Below are positions 9,466 through 19,473 of a stretch of DNA of 31,194 nucleotides, one piece after another; the stretch's first letter is position 1; each line of letters starts with the position of its first letter. Position numbers and translations under genes: made by a program. A model generated the notes under the pieces. That model worked only from the letters and a program-made list of their open reading frames with translations, was not told where the DNA came from and did no database searches. Source of the DNA: Selaginella moellendorffii (taxonomy: Eukaryota; Streptophyta; Lycopodiopsida; Selaginellales; Selaginellaceae); the NCBI RefSeq assembly GCF_000143415.4, contig NW_003314322.1, forward strand, positions 9,035 through 40,228. Reading direction: 5' to 3'.

Positions 9466-10340
9466 AGCCAGCAGGATGTGGTAGCTTGCATCCCTATATA
9501 TGGTCACAGCCTACATGATCATGATAACACTGAAGCAGCGAAAGAGCTCCTGCTCAATTGGTAAGCATTGAGTTTTTCAAAGGGATTGATTGTGGTTTAA
9601 TGCAGAGACCATTCTTGTTGTCAATTTATGATCGGTGCACCTTCTGCTGGACACGGACGACCATTCCACCTTGGTGTCTCCTGATGTTATGTGTGTGGCA
9701 ATAGATCCGAATGTACAGGTTTCCTGCGTGCTTGGGTTCAACACGTACAATGAGTTAGATGAGTGTGATTGAATATATTGCCAATAGCAGTAATTTTAGC
9801 ATGTAGGGTTTGTTTCAGATATCTCTATTGACCATGCATTCTAGGGTTTCTAGATCACAAGTTTCTGTGACAACTCATGTTAATCACTACAAGTAGTCGG
9901 TACCTTTCTCTTTGTTAGTCAATTATCAGATTCTTTGTTAATTTTTCTTTTTCTCTCTTGGCAGGATTTCTGGAAATAGCATAATCTAGCATATAATACA
10001 ATCTACATTGATTTTATTCAATCAGGTAATGATATTTCCAAATCATTATTGCACTATTATATAGTTTCAGACAATGATAATATATTAATAAATACTTTAT
10101 AATTTATGAGTAATTAAGTATAATTGGTGTAAGCTTTTAATTTTGTTGATGTTTCTTGTAAAAAAAATTATAAATTGAGCTAAAGGACAAAAGAAAATGT
10201 AATTCAAAATAAAGATATTACATAAACAATCAAAAATTAAAAAAATATTTTAGAAGAAACTAAATTTTCTTTTCAAGATAAGAGCTTCAAATAGACTTGT
10301 TACATAGTTAGAGAAATTTTTCTGAGAGTTCATATCCACT
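9466..10340. other. Unassigned region with one coding-like scrap
   Basis: At about 9635-9750 (+) the reading LLDTDDHSTLVSPDVMCVAI then DPNVQVSCVLGFN looks protein-like, but I cannot place the family. The remainder is AT-rich, with no terminus or RNA gene seen. Confidence 0.3.
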
Positions 10341-10495
10341 TTCTTTCTAAGCATTAAACTCCATGGAACAGAACAGGCAGCTCCTCCCTGAAAGTCTTGA
10401 TGGCATAGCCTACATTGACATGGTAATCCAGACTTCCTTCCTTCACACCATCTTGTCAAGTTTGCTGCAAACTGAATATTGTCTTCCTCAGTCAA
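10340..10495 (-). pseudogene. Possible exon of a DUF2358-like chloroplast protein
   Basis: On the minus strand EEDNIQFAANLTRWCEG is followed, in a second frame, by LDYHVNVGYAIKTFREELPV and LFHGVL. The pattern xVNxGxxIxTxREExPxLF resembles the start of the plant/cyanobacterial DUF2358 (NTF2-like) family from memory; the resemblance is short. The frame shifts between the two parts, so at best it is a broken exon. Confidence 0.3.
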
Positions 10496-10499
10496 GCTG

Positions 10500-11240
10500 A
10501 TTTTTTCCAGTTCTTCATGCCAAACAATGGTATGGCACTCTTAAGTTTGAGGTAAAAAGCTTTCACATTTTGTTTGTCAAGCTACCTTGGTTGACTTGCA
10601 CAGGCTTAACCTCAGCGAGTCCATCTATCCACTGGCAAGTTCTCAGTGTTGAGAATAGTGAGCCAAGTGGCAGTCCTTCATATACCCTTGAGCTTCCCTT
10701 TGACCGATGTTGACCATGTGGTCAAAGCTGGTGCCTAACAAGTTGAGGGATGTGAGGCCAATGCTAGTGGTGTAGGCACCAAAGAAAAGGACAAACAACT
10801 AGCTGCTGCCAATGTCATTGGCCTCGACTCTGCCTACCAGCATTTGTTTTACATGGCTTCGATCTTACAGCTAGAAAAGGAAGTTAAAGTTCTGTTGTGC
10901 TTGCTGAAAGAAGCCAGGTTATTATATTGGGGACCACCATCTTCTGATTCACGGAGCCCAACTTAACATACACACTGACAGTAAAGCTGTATGATCAAAG
11001 TATGACATCCTATGGTGCAATAAAGGTCTATTCATTCCTTGGCTTGGGATGGAAAAGAAAAGCATGTAAAAGGGAGAGGCAATCTTAGGAAGATCTCATT
11101 TTGGTAGTTTTTGAAGGAAATGATAGTTCATGGGCATTTGCATATTTCCATTGCATCACTCCACCAAGCAAGATAATAGTAATACAGTTACTCATTAGCA
11201 TTTAGACCCCAGCTCTATTGGGCAAACAAATATAAATTTT
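10500..11240. other. Unassigned region
   Basis: Mixed-composition sequence without a sustained frame. GGATAAATTGC-type low-information runs only; no terminus, tandem array or RNA gene recognised. Confidence 0.3.
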
Positions 11241-11242
11241 CA

Positions 11243-11629
11243 ATGAGCAGTATACAAACATCCACTTTTTGCTATCAAATTGGCAGCAACAGTGAATTCC
11301 TGAAGTATCATTATACTCTTTCTTTTGGTTTTGAAGTTTTACTTAATCAACTTAGCCGCAAAGACTCCTCATTGTCATTGGATAAATTGCTAGAAGACTT
11401 GCTAGCAGGGAGAGAATTAATGGCAATGCTGCTATATTTCCTCCTTTTCCCCTCTTCCCTTTATTTTTTGATAAACTGTGGCCTACCAGCCTTAGAAAAG
11501 GACAAACCCAGGATCTTTGCCAGTAATTCTTCCCCTCTTCTAGACGGCAAGAGTGGATGCAAGTGCTTAGCACTTGCATCATGCACCTACAAAGTTACTA
11601 TGACTAGCTTGTACCACCAAAAGCTGTAA
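11243..11629 (+). CDS. Doubtful 128-codon reading frame, probably not a gene
   Basis: ATG at 11243 opens 128 codons with a hydrophobic patch (MAMLLYFLLFPSSLYFLI) in the middle. No family is recognised, composition is ordinary for non-coding sequence here, and the frame runs through a perfect 11-bp hairpin at 11556-11580. It lies in the body of an element whose Helitron 3' end is at 11772. Most likely a chance opening. Confidence 0.15.
   Translation: MSSIQTSTFCYQIGSNSEFLKYHYTLSFGFEVLLNQLSRKDSSLSLDKLLEDLLAGRELMAMLLYFLLFPSSLYFLINCGLPALEKDKPRIFASNSSPLLDGKSGCKCLALASCTYKVTMTSLYHQKL
11556..11580. repeat. Perfect hairpin, 11-bp stem
   Basis: The left arm GATGCAAGTGC and its exact complement are separated by a TTA loop. 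It is not followed by CTRR. Confidence 0.95.
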
Positions 11630-11746
11630 ATGACTATTAACACTTTTTTAGACATGGCTATCTCTTTTTATTTTTTTCAGACTTACACGTTGTTCTGCTC
11701 CAAAGTATATATAACAACATCTTTTCATTTTACTTTCTCTACTTTT

Positions 11747-11772
11747 CCCAGCGGAGCTGGGAGCCCTGCTAG
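11747..11772 (+). repeat. Helitron 3' end, subfamily d, intact hairpin
   Basis: A perfect CCCAGC-GGA-GCTGGG at 11747-11761, AGCCCTG, CTAG at 11769-11772 and T at 11773. The sequence upstream (TTTTACTTTCTCTACTTTT) differs from the other three subfamilies. Confidence 0.85.
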
Positions 11773-11773
11773 T

Positions 11774-12157
11774 TTCTAGTGTTATACATGTTTTTCTTCA
11801 TTATGCAGATTATTAAATGTGTCTCAAGATTTTAACATAGGGTCCATGTTTTTTCCAGAAATTAAAATGTTAGCTCCTCTATACATCCTGTATATGCAAA
11901 AAAAGAAACAAAAGCCAACAGAAGAACCGACAAGTATTTTGCTGCAGCTTAACTTGTGCAAGGAGGAAGATACGTTGAGGGACTCTATTCGATTTTTTGG
12001 ATCTTTCTGCATCACGACCTCGTCAAGAGGAGTGTTCCCTTGAACTTTACTAAATGCAGGAAAACAGAAACACCACTATTGTGACAAAGGACGCGTGGCG
12101 TGCCCTCATTTAACACAAAGAGTGCGCTGTTTGAGTGCGCTGTTCTTGGACGCTACC
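11774..12157. other. Upstream region of the beta-1,3-glucanase gene
   Basis: Immediately right of a Helitron terminus. A 74-codon frame (11819-12043) shows no motif. Just before the start codon an 11-bp direct repeat, AGTGCGCTGTT, occurs at 12121 and 12134. No convincing TATA box was picked out. Confidence 0.3.
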
Positions 12158-13234
12158 ATGGCGATGCTTGTTCTTCTCGTCCTGTTGGTCGTGGGTGCGT
12201 CGTCAGGTAAACTTAGCTACCATTGCGGCAATAACCATCAGAAAATTGCAGCAGGAGCGGAAAGATTTGGCATTAACTACGGACGAGTTGCTGATGATCT
12301 TCCATCTCCACTCCAGGTCGCAGCGCTAGCAAAACGGGAGAATATTACACACATAAAGATTTTTGATGCCGATCCTGTTGTTCTTCAAGCATTCAGGGGC
12401 ACAGATGTTGGCGTTGTCGTCACAGTACCCAACGACGAAATACCTGCGGTAGCTGCAAACCTGCCTGGCGCACGGTTCTGGTTTGATGCATATGCTTCGC
12501 CCTTTATTGCGGAGATCACAACCATTTTGGTGGGCAACGAGGTCCTTAAATTCAGCCCACATATGTCGACAATCCTCGTTCCGGCGATGCAGAATCTCTA
12601 CCAGATTTTGAGAGCCCACGATCTGGCAGATAAGATCAAGATCTCGACGCCGCATGCCATGGACGTTCTTGAAAAGAACTCGTCCTCTCCGCCATCAAAT
12701 GGAATGTTCCGCCAGCAACACGTCAGCACAATGCAAAATCTTCTAGAATTTTTGTCCATCAGCCGCTCGTTCTTTGTACTCAATGTCTATCCTTACTTCG
12801 CCTTTAGGGAGGACAAGGGCGCCACACTCTCCGCCGAATTCGCTCTGCTCCAGTCCCCTAAAAACTCAGTCACGGATCCGAACACCAGCTTTCGGTACAG
12901 CAATCTGCTAGACGCTCAGCTAGATGCAGTGTATGCCGCCATAGAGAAACTGGGATATATGAATCTACGGATTGTGATTGGGGAAACGGGATGGCCAACG
13001 GCTGGGGGCTTCGGAGCAACAATGCAGAATGCAGCCATTTTTATGAGGAACATAATATGCCGTACCCAGGACGTAGAAGGGACACCAGCAAGGCCGGCTT
13101 ATACCATTCAGGCGTTTGTGTTTTCAATGTTCAACGAGGATCTGAAGCACAACCTCATGGAACAGAACTTTGGTTTGTTTTATCCAAACATGACAAAAGT
13201 GTATCCTCTTAAATTTTCGTCTGACTGTAAATGA
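12158..13234 (+). CDS. GH17 glucan endo-1,3-beta-glucosidase, complete single exon
   Basis: This 358-residue enzyme would hydrolyse internal beta-1,3-glucan bonds (callose or fungal wall) outside the cell. The ATG at 12158 sits in CTACCATGG, a strong plant start context, and opens a signal peptide (MAMLVLLVLLVVGASSG). The frame stays open upstream to about 12095 but without an ATG. The mature part starts FGINYGRVADDLPSP, the classic GH17 opening. TTILVGNEV holds the acid/base Glu (residue 128) and RIVIGETGWPTAG holds the nucleophile Glu (residue 276). FSMFNEDLKHNLMEQNFGLF is the conserved near-terminal motif. There is no X8/CBM43 domain and no GPI-type hydrophobic tail. Codon use is GC-richer than the surroundings and no lesion is seen. 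An AATAAT possible polyadenylation signal lies at 13263. It is the clearest functional gene here. Confidence 0.93.
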   Translation: MAMLVLLVLLVVGASSGKLSYHCGNNHQKIAAGAERFGINYGRVADDLPSPLQVAALAKRENITHIKIFDADPVVLQAFRGTDVGVVVTVPNDEIPAVAANLPGARFWFDAYASPFIAEITTILVGNEVLKFSPHMSTILVPAMQNLYQILRAHDLADKIKISTPHAMDVLEKNSSSPPSNGMFRQQHVSTMQNLLEFLSISRSFFVLNVYPYFAFREDKGATLSAEFALLQSPKNSVTDPNTSFRYSNLLDAQLDAVYAAIEKLGYMNLRIVIGETGWPTAGGFGATMQNAAIFMRNIICRTQDVEGTPARPAYTIQAFVFSMFNEDLKHNLMEQNFGLFYPNMTKVYPLKFSSDCK

Positions 13235-13436
13235 GAGGATGGATTATTTTGAGATGAGAAGAAATAATAAATACTGCAGGCCTTTACCATAGGTCAGGCA
13301 GCAACTGACTACATTCATTTTTTGTTGTGTCACGTGTATCTTTATGCAACTCTTCCAAAGGCTCCAGTTTCCTGTTTTTCGTTGCAAGATTACATCTAAA
13401 GGGAGCACTCGAGCCAACAATACTCCAATGTAAAGT

Positions 13437-14197
13437 TTAGTTCCGCATGGCAATGAAAAATTCAGTGTTTAACCTTGTTTTGCAGAGCCTCTGCCTGCTG
13501 CGAATCTTCTGCGCTTGATAACCCGCCTGTGCATTATCGGTCCAAGACAGAAATTTAAGCAGGAGTGTGGCGGTTTTTGTTACATTGTCATTTGCTAGCC
13601 TTTCCGAAACGGGAACCACAGAAGGAACCCTGCAGGCTCTCTTGATTTTGGATCTCTAAAACCAGCAGAATGGGCAAAAGAAAAAGAACAGAAAGCAGCA
13701 CTTGAATTTCAGCGGTGGAAATGGACGTTTCACAAGGATTAATTCATTTAGTATACCTTTGACTCAGCGTCCTCCTGCTCCAATTGATCATCGCATGCAG
13801 CTGCATCCAGCTCCGCTTTCTCTACGGCAGCAGACGCATCCATTGATTGTGCATATGCTAAGAAATAGGCCTTATATGCATTTGCAGCGGCTGATGTGAG
13901 TGCTTCCGTATTCTTCTCGGCAGCCTCGGCAATGTCCTTTAATCTCGCAAATTCGTCAGTACCAACTGCTGCAGATGCAGCAAGGTAAGCGTCCGCTGCT
14001 TCTTCTGCCGCAACTGCTGCCAGACGTTCTGCTTCAGTCGCTGCTTCTGCTGCCAAAACCGATCGATCTGCTGCTGCCGACAATGTGTCCAGGAGATCAT
14101 CTACCGATGGCAACCGCTTGTCCAAAAGTTTCTCACTGCAGGACGAAGAAATGCCTGCGGTAGTTGACAACTGCTGAAGAGGAAATGCACTTTCCAT
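13437..14197 (-). CDS. Alanine-rich helical protein of unknown function, two exons
   Basis: Exon 1 (14197-13757) starts MESAFPLQQLSTTAGISS with the ATG in AAACATGG context and a CCAG acceptor shortly upstream, suggesting a 5'UTR intron. It encodes 147 residues, with long Ala/Glu-rich helices such as VLAAEAATEAERLAAVAAEE and TEALTSAAANAYKAYFLAYA, likely coiled-coil. The donor AAAG|GTATAC and acceptor TTTTAG|AGATCC bound a 101-bp intron (13756-13656) that joins in frame to a basic exon 2 (13655-13437) with KIKRACRVPSVVPVSERLAN and KTATLLLKFLSWTDNAQAGY. The stop is TAA at 13437, giving 219 residues. No signal peptide or membrane segment. I recognise no family. LEA-like proteins share Ala/Glu helices but lack this basic tail. 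Codon bias and clean splicing support a real gene. It converges with the glucanase (3' ends 202 bp apart). Confidence 0.65.
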
Positions 14198-15187
14198 GTT
14201 TATTGGCAGAATGACAACCTGGAACCAAAAAGAATTGCAACGAACGGTTGCACCCCAGTTTGAAAAGCAGAATGATCTGAACCGCTAGATACAACAAGTG
14301 TGCAGATACTGATTTATGCTGACGTTGTCAGGGACGTGGCACAACCCGACTGTTCATCCAGTTTGGTTCAAACGCATAAACTTTGTGGTTGCCAACAAAA
14401 AATCATACTCACAGACAACCGAATTAGACGCCCTCTAATGGTGAAGCTTGAGACAGACAAATGTGCTGCTTCGTTTGCATCATATTTTCAGTCATCTTGA
14501 GTGCATTATTAAGCATATCAACGACTAAAACAGTCGATCACAGGGTAAGTACCTTGATTTTCTTGCAAAGAAAAAAAGGAGCTACCCGGTCAGATTATAA
14601 ATCGAACTTGCCACCAAGCGCAAACATAGGTCCCTCTTTGAGAATGGTGAAGAATAATCTAGCCGAACTTAGTGCTTTGCATCAATCTATCCCTGCGCTT
14701 CAAGAGCTTTGTGATCCACGGAGACCAAGATTTAGTTTACTTAGTTGAGAATGTCCTTCATTGCAGCAATGACAAAAATGGTGCCACCAGGATCCCATCA
14801 ATGCTGCTCGTGGTGGAGCTTTTCCCACGGACGGGGATCCAGGATGGCTTATTTGTTTGAGGCTTAATCTGATTTACATAACCTTGCCGTATAAAGTTAC
14901 ATGTTTAAGTTTGCGAAGAGGCTAGCAGCCTTAACGTTAATGATTAGGTGGGACACCGAAAAATAGAAGTTTTGATTGAAAGAAAAGTTTGACCACAAAT
15001 GCATATTTATGAATGAAAGAATTTTCTGGGAAAAAATATTGCATTGACCAAATAAGATGTGGCTCAGAGTGATACTAAAGGGAACGGTCTAATGATATTG
15101 AAACATTCCTTGGTAGAAACATGCGTCACCATGCCTTCACGATAAGCTTGAGAATGATCCTCCCGTTATCTGTGATAACATATGTAG

Positions 15188-15210
15188 AAATCTACCTAAT
15201 AGGTAGATTT
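15188..15210. repeat. Perfect hairpin, 10-bp stem
   Basis: AAATCTACCT-AAT-AGGTAGATTT, with a 3-nt loop. No poly-T run or CTRR terminus follows, so it is neither a Helitron end nor an obvious terminator. Confidence 0.95.
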
Positions 15211-16147
15211 ACTGATCCTGCCAAGTCAATTATAATATTTTGCTTCTTCAAAGAACTGATGTACTGCCAAAACTCAGTTTCGAAATGGACACAATGGTCT
15301 TCCTTCCGGTCTTATGATTCATTTCGTTTATGTGGCCGTTGAAACTATGAAGTGGTGATGACTCTGCAAGCATAAGAAGTGTTAAGCAAGCAGACACTAT
15401 ATGCGAGCTTCAAATTAACATTTACTTACATTGAAGGAGAGAAGAAAAGAGCATAGTCAAATGAGTGTAATTCCTTTTGTCTCATTGTGGAGCTGAACAT
15501 GTAAATATAAAGACATAGACTTTACTCCATGGATAAGTGATATCTGGTCCATGTTTCCAAAGACTCTAGCTTGATTGCTTATGGAGCATTCCTTACCTGG
15601 AATTCACAGCAGCAAGCACATGAATTTGCAGTACTGAGTCAGCGTCGTAAGAACTCTCAAGAACCAAGAGAGATATAATAAAATAGTTTAAAGAGTGAAG
15701 ACGTCCAACTTACAAAACAATCGTCGTGGAAAGGAGTCCGAAATGGAATAAGAGAGCCTGCCAACCGTCTTCCATTCCCCAGTAGCCCTGCTGAGCACCA
15801 TAACCCACCACCTATGCTGCTGCTACTCATGGAACCAAGAATTACTGTAAAGCTGTGATTGGAGAATGCTTTCCAGGACGAGGAGCTATTGAAGGCCTTC
15901 CGCTATAGTGCCAACTTTCAATTGCTGTGATACAGATTGGAACGCCAATTATGGTATTGTCGATGCCCTACAGTTGCACGCCAATAGGGCAGGATGACCA
16001 TGCTAGGAGCAAGAATCTAATGTCCTGGTAACTCCTTGATATTTCTATCTTCTCTCTGTTGGATGCCTACAGCTAGCGTATTTTAAGTAGCTCATAAATA
16101 GGCTCATTTCAGATCGTCTAGATTCAAGTATACAATTATTGTGGATG

Positions 16148-16197
16148 TTCATTTGAGTAGCTCAAATGAACTAAAGACTTCGAGGAAGTCTTTAGTT
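16148..16197. repeat. Two abutting perfect hairpins
   Basis: TTCATTTGAG-TAG-CTCAAATGAA (16148-16170) is followed without a gap, sharing AA, by AACTAAAGACTTC-GAG-GAAGTCTTTAGTT (16169-16197). Stems are 10 and 13 bp with no mismatch, and both loops are 3 nt. Confidence 0.95.
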
Positions 16198-17347
16198 ATG
16201 CTTTTGGGTTTGGGTCTGTCGTTGATAATGGCCACCTTGCAAATCTATCTAAAACACACATACAAATGAAATGTATGAGAAAGCACTACAATGAGGCTAG
16301 AAAGGTTATGGACACCAGCGCCAAGTTTCTGCGTTTACATGCAATTCCCCCTTAGTGTGCTATTTTCACGGTAAATAGTTTCTGCAGCACCTAGTGTGTT
16401 ACACCATAAACGAAGTAATCAAATACGAAGAAAAGTGTTTAGAATTTCTCATTATTCTAGATATACCCTTCCTTTGTCTGTTGATGATTGCCTTGGAAAC
16501 CAAACCTTAGTAGCAAATGCTTTGTGTACTAGCTTATTTCTTCAGTAATGTATGATCCAGCATCTTTTGCAGATGTGCGATATGATGTATGTGCACTAAG
16601 AGTTAGTAAGTCTTAAGAATACTTGATCCATGAGCTTTGTTTAATCCATATTTGTTTCCTAAGCTGCGAATAAAGATTTTTTGCACCAGGTTTCTCTCGA
16701 GTTTCTTTTGGAAGTAAATGCGATGCTTCCTGGATTTAATGGTGCAGCCAGCTTAAAAAGGTGTGCTCAAGAATAGGCCTGGCTTCTTGGAGTCTGTCTC
16801 GACACTAAACACAAGCTCTATTACAATGTCATGCTGGATTGTTTTGGATTACCATTGCTGTTGATGACTGGATCCTGGAAACTAAAGCTGTAATCCGAGA
16901 TAATGGGACGGAACAATACCACTTCAAAATTGGCAAAAGAGGAAAGCTTTGATCAACTTTACCGAGGTCTAATGACAAGTGCTTGGAAAGAAGGTGCCAA
17001 TGCACAAGACATGAGACTTTCAGAAAAGTCTGTACATGTGACAACAGCAAGAAGCTGCTTCAGAGCCTTGAGAACTTGATGTTTGTTTGCAAGTCACCTC
17101 CTGAAACAAGATGGTCGATTGGAAGTTTCTCTTGTAAACTTATAGTTTATGGAAGCATGCATGAATATCCCAGAGAACACACATATTTAAGAGAAAACAC
17201 ATTTCAGTGCTTTACCTTTAGTACGTAAGTGTTGTTTATGTCAACCAGGTTGTCGACTATCTTATAGTAGGTTATCCACTCTACGCAATGTGTATTGTGT
17301 TTTTTCTTGCTATCTCGCAATATGAGAGCTCATGTTTCTGTGCATAG

Positions 17348-18225
17348 GGGAGAATATCATCCAGCCATGTGGGCTGGGAAGTATGTGAATAGCTGGCAGA
17401 CATCACTTGATGTGAAAGACAGATGGCCACAGTAAAGTTCTTCTTTTTCCCTTTTCTGACCAGTTTTGCTTGCAGCATAGACTTGCTAGCGGATGACAAC
17501 AATTTGTGGGCATCTCATGCTGGTCCCAGAGGATGGAACGGTGAGATCAGTGGTTGGCTTTGCATAAATTTCTCAAGTTTCTCTCTTTCAGATCCCGACA
17601 TGCTCCAAGTGGGGAATGGTTGAATGTCCTTAGCTGAGTATCCTTCACATTTCAGCATTTGGTCTATCATGAAGGTTTGTATGCTCATTTCTCATTAATC
17701 TAGACTAGAGTGCCTTGCCTCAAGCACCTCTCATCATTGGCTGTGAGTTGAGAACAATCACGAAAATACACCTCAAAATTTACAAGAACATCCAGATAAT
17801 AGTGGTAAACCAAGGTAAGTTCTTGAAGATTTGAGCCACTGCTTTCTCAGTATCTTTCTTTTGACATGTAGATTCACTAGGAATACGGATGCAAAGTGAG
17901 TTGGATAGGACAGTTTGAGGTAATTACTTCTTGTAAGCATTGTGTGATCACGTAGGTGTGGGCTGATCGTCTGCGATAGAATTGTCATGGTAGCATAGAA
18001 CAGAGGGTGGAACTAAGCATTAATCAGGAACAATTCTAGATTGGAACCAAGTGTGACAGCAAGTGTGAGAGATTTGTGGAAGGTATGCAATACATTACAC
18101 AGCTCACAATTGATATACATCTTTTTTTCTGTGTGGGTTATAGCACGAAGATTGGACTTCAAGGCAGGAGGATGGTTTTAAATAGATTCCCATGACTGTG
18201 GTATCTTGTCCAACATTTCCATGGC
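17348..18225 (+). pseudogene. GH27 alpha-galactosidase, C-terminal two-thirds, broken (copy 1)
   Basis: Exons read in order. 17348-17431 gives GEYHPAMWAGKYVNSWQTSL then DVKDRWP. 17476-17540 gives LLADDNNLWASHAGPRGWN. 17592-17674 gives DPDMLQVGNG, a TGA stop, then MSLAEYPSHFSIWSIMK. About 17707-17814 gives LPQAPLIIGCELRTIT and IYKNIQIIVVNQ. About 17950-18080 gives VWADRL and LEPSVTASVRDLWK. WNDPDML, completed by splicing, holds the GH27 acid/base Asp. VGNGGMT is normally continuous, and here a Gly codon GGA has become TGA (17621). AGPGG has become AGPRG. The YDNC nucleophile exon and the N-terminus were not found. The enzyme family cleaves terminal alpha-galactose in plant walls and vacuoles. 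This copy cannot make a full product. Confidence 0.8.
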
Positions 18226-18330
18226 AGAACTGTACTTTAATAGTGGAAGATGAACATGGGATGCCAATACCACTGATTTGTAGTTAGAAAGTGGATTTTA
18301 ATCTATTTTCTTTACTTCTTCAATCTAATA
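17762..18330 (+). repeat. Direct repeat A, unit 1
   Basis: About 569 bp, highly similar to 18795-19383. It starts inside the alpha-galactosidase VNQ exon and ends at TTCTTCAATCTAATA, covering that exon, an intron, the VWA..DLWK exon and beyond. Confidence 0.9.
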
Positions 18331-18578
18331 TGTGTTTTGGCAAGGTTTTTGCAAATCTTACGTAAAATGCCTCAATGATTGGAGAGCATAAAATTTATGT
18401 TGTTAAGGGTCGCATTTATACAGCAACCATGTCGCAAATCTACATCAAGCAGAAAAACCTCTGGCCTTTAACGGTTTCTTTGGAAAAAACGAGTCTCAAA
18501 GCATACCCCTTGCGCATTTGATTGAGCCCCCCATTGGCAGTCACTGAAAGGTAACCATTCGTCACTGCTGTGGGATCC

Positions 18579-18784
18579 AGGAGCGCTGGGGAATCTGAAT
18601 TGGAAAGATGAACAATTTCGGCAGGCAGAGAGCTTTCCTCTGCCGCTGGGAATGTCGTGCTACTCCAATATTTTCTTCAGCAACAAGAGCTTCAGCGGAT
18701 TTCTCTCAAAGGTGAAATCCTCGCTCCTGGACATTTCATGGACATTGTTTTTGGGCGGCCAGAGGAGGAGGCACTGGAGGTGAT
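18579..18784 (+). pseudogene. RanGAP fragment, unit 1 (repeat B)
   Basis: It reads LLQYFLQQQELQRISLKGEI, then LAPGHFMDIVFGRPEEEALEV. The GRPEEEALEVM run matches the region of plant Ran GTPase-activating protein just before its leucine-rich repeats. About 205 bp, near-identical to 19474-19680. The reading then jumps straight into alpha-galactosidase sequence at about 18795, so no further RanGAP follows here. Confidence 0.75.
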
Positions 18785-18794
18785 AGGCATTCAT

Positions 18795-19383
18795 GAAAGA
18801 ACACCTCGAAATTTACAAGAACACCGAGATAATAACAGTAAATCAAGGTAAGTTCTTGAAGATTGGAGCCACTGCTTTCTCAGTATCTTTCTTTTGACAT
18901 GTAAATTCACTAGGAATACAGGGACACAAAGTGAGCCAGATAGGACAGTCAGAGGTAATTACTTCTTGTTTGACATTGACAAAGCATTGTGTGATCACGT
19001 AGGTGTGGGCTGGTCCTCTGCAATAGAATTGTCATGGCAGCATAGAACAGAGGGTGGAAGCGTGCATTAATCAGGAACAACTCTAGATTGGAACCGAGTG
19101 TGACAGCAAGTGTGAGAGATTTGTGGAAGGTACATAATACATTACACAGTTCACAATTGATATACATTTTTTGTTCTGTGTGGGTTATAGCATGAAGATT
19201 GGACTTCAAGGCAGGAGGATGGGTTTGAATAGATTCCCATGACTGTGGGGTGTATATCTTGTCCAACATTTCCATGGCAGAACTGTACTTAAGAGTGGAA
19301 GATGAACATGGGATGCCAATACCACTGATTTGTACTTAAAAAGTGGATTTTAAATCTATTTTCCTTACTTCTTCAATCTAATA
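18795..19383 (+). pseudogene. Alpha-galactosidase fragment, copy 2 (repeat A, unit 2)
   Basis: A second copy of the VNQ exon (KEHLEIYKNTEIITVNQ), its intron and the exon beginning VWAGPL. Here VWAGPL is the family wording, whereas unit 1 has VWADRL; LEPSVTASVRDLWK is shared. It lacks the upstream WNDPDML exons and is wedged between two RanGAP fragments. A stop after VWAGPLQ and frame changes show decay. Confidence 0.8.
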
Positions 19384-19473
19384 GGATCCAGGCTGCTTTC
19401 CAGGCTTCGCTAGCGGCAATCCTGTGGTAGTGGTGAAGATCTATGCTCGAGAGGTGAGCTGGATGATGCTAGA

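Larger units (their letters stand above)
14198..17340. other. Long region without a recognised gene
   Basis: Several frames of 60 to 95 codons are open (for example 14461-14748 + with NNLAELSALHQSIPALQELC, and 16829-17050 -), but none gives a family match or a splice-supported continuation. Around 15700-15800 (-) a run GNGRRLAGSLIPFRTPFHDD is faintly coding-like. Three perfect short hairpins lie at 15188-15210, 16148-16170 and 16169-16197. No Helitron terminus, tRNA or tandem array was seen. Confidence 0.4.

Noticed and set aside
11398-11412. GCTAGCAGGGA, which could be a minus-strand Helitron end (CTAG)
   Set aside because: No hairpin lies at the required distance on that strand and the flanking sequence matches no subfamily.
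11556-11580. Perfect hairpin as a Helitron terminus
   Set aside because: Not followed by CTRR within about 10 to 12 nt, and the stem sequence is unrelated to CCCAGC.
12095-12157. Extended N-terminus for the glucanase from 12095
   Set aside because: The codon at 12095 is GTG, there is no ATG upstream in frame, and the ATG at 12158 has a strong context and starts a standard signal peptide.
14461-14860. Open plus-strand frames (NNLAELSALHQSIPALQELC)
   Set aside because: Faintly protein-like but no family, no supporting splice structure and no continuation; not called as a gene.
16148-16197. Abutting hairpins as a microRNA precursor or terminator
   Set aside because: Stems are too short and loops too small for a plant pri-miRNA, and there is no U-run after them.
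18949-19275. 108-codon minus-strand frame
   Set aside because: It lies antisense to the alpha-galactosidase repeat unit and has no recognisable motif; a shadow.
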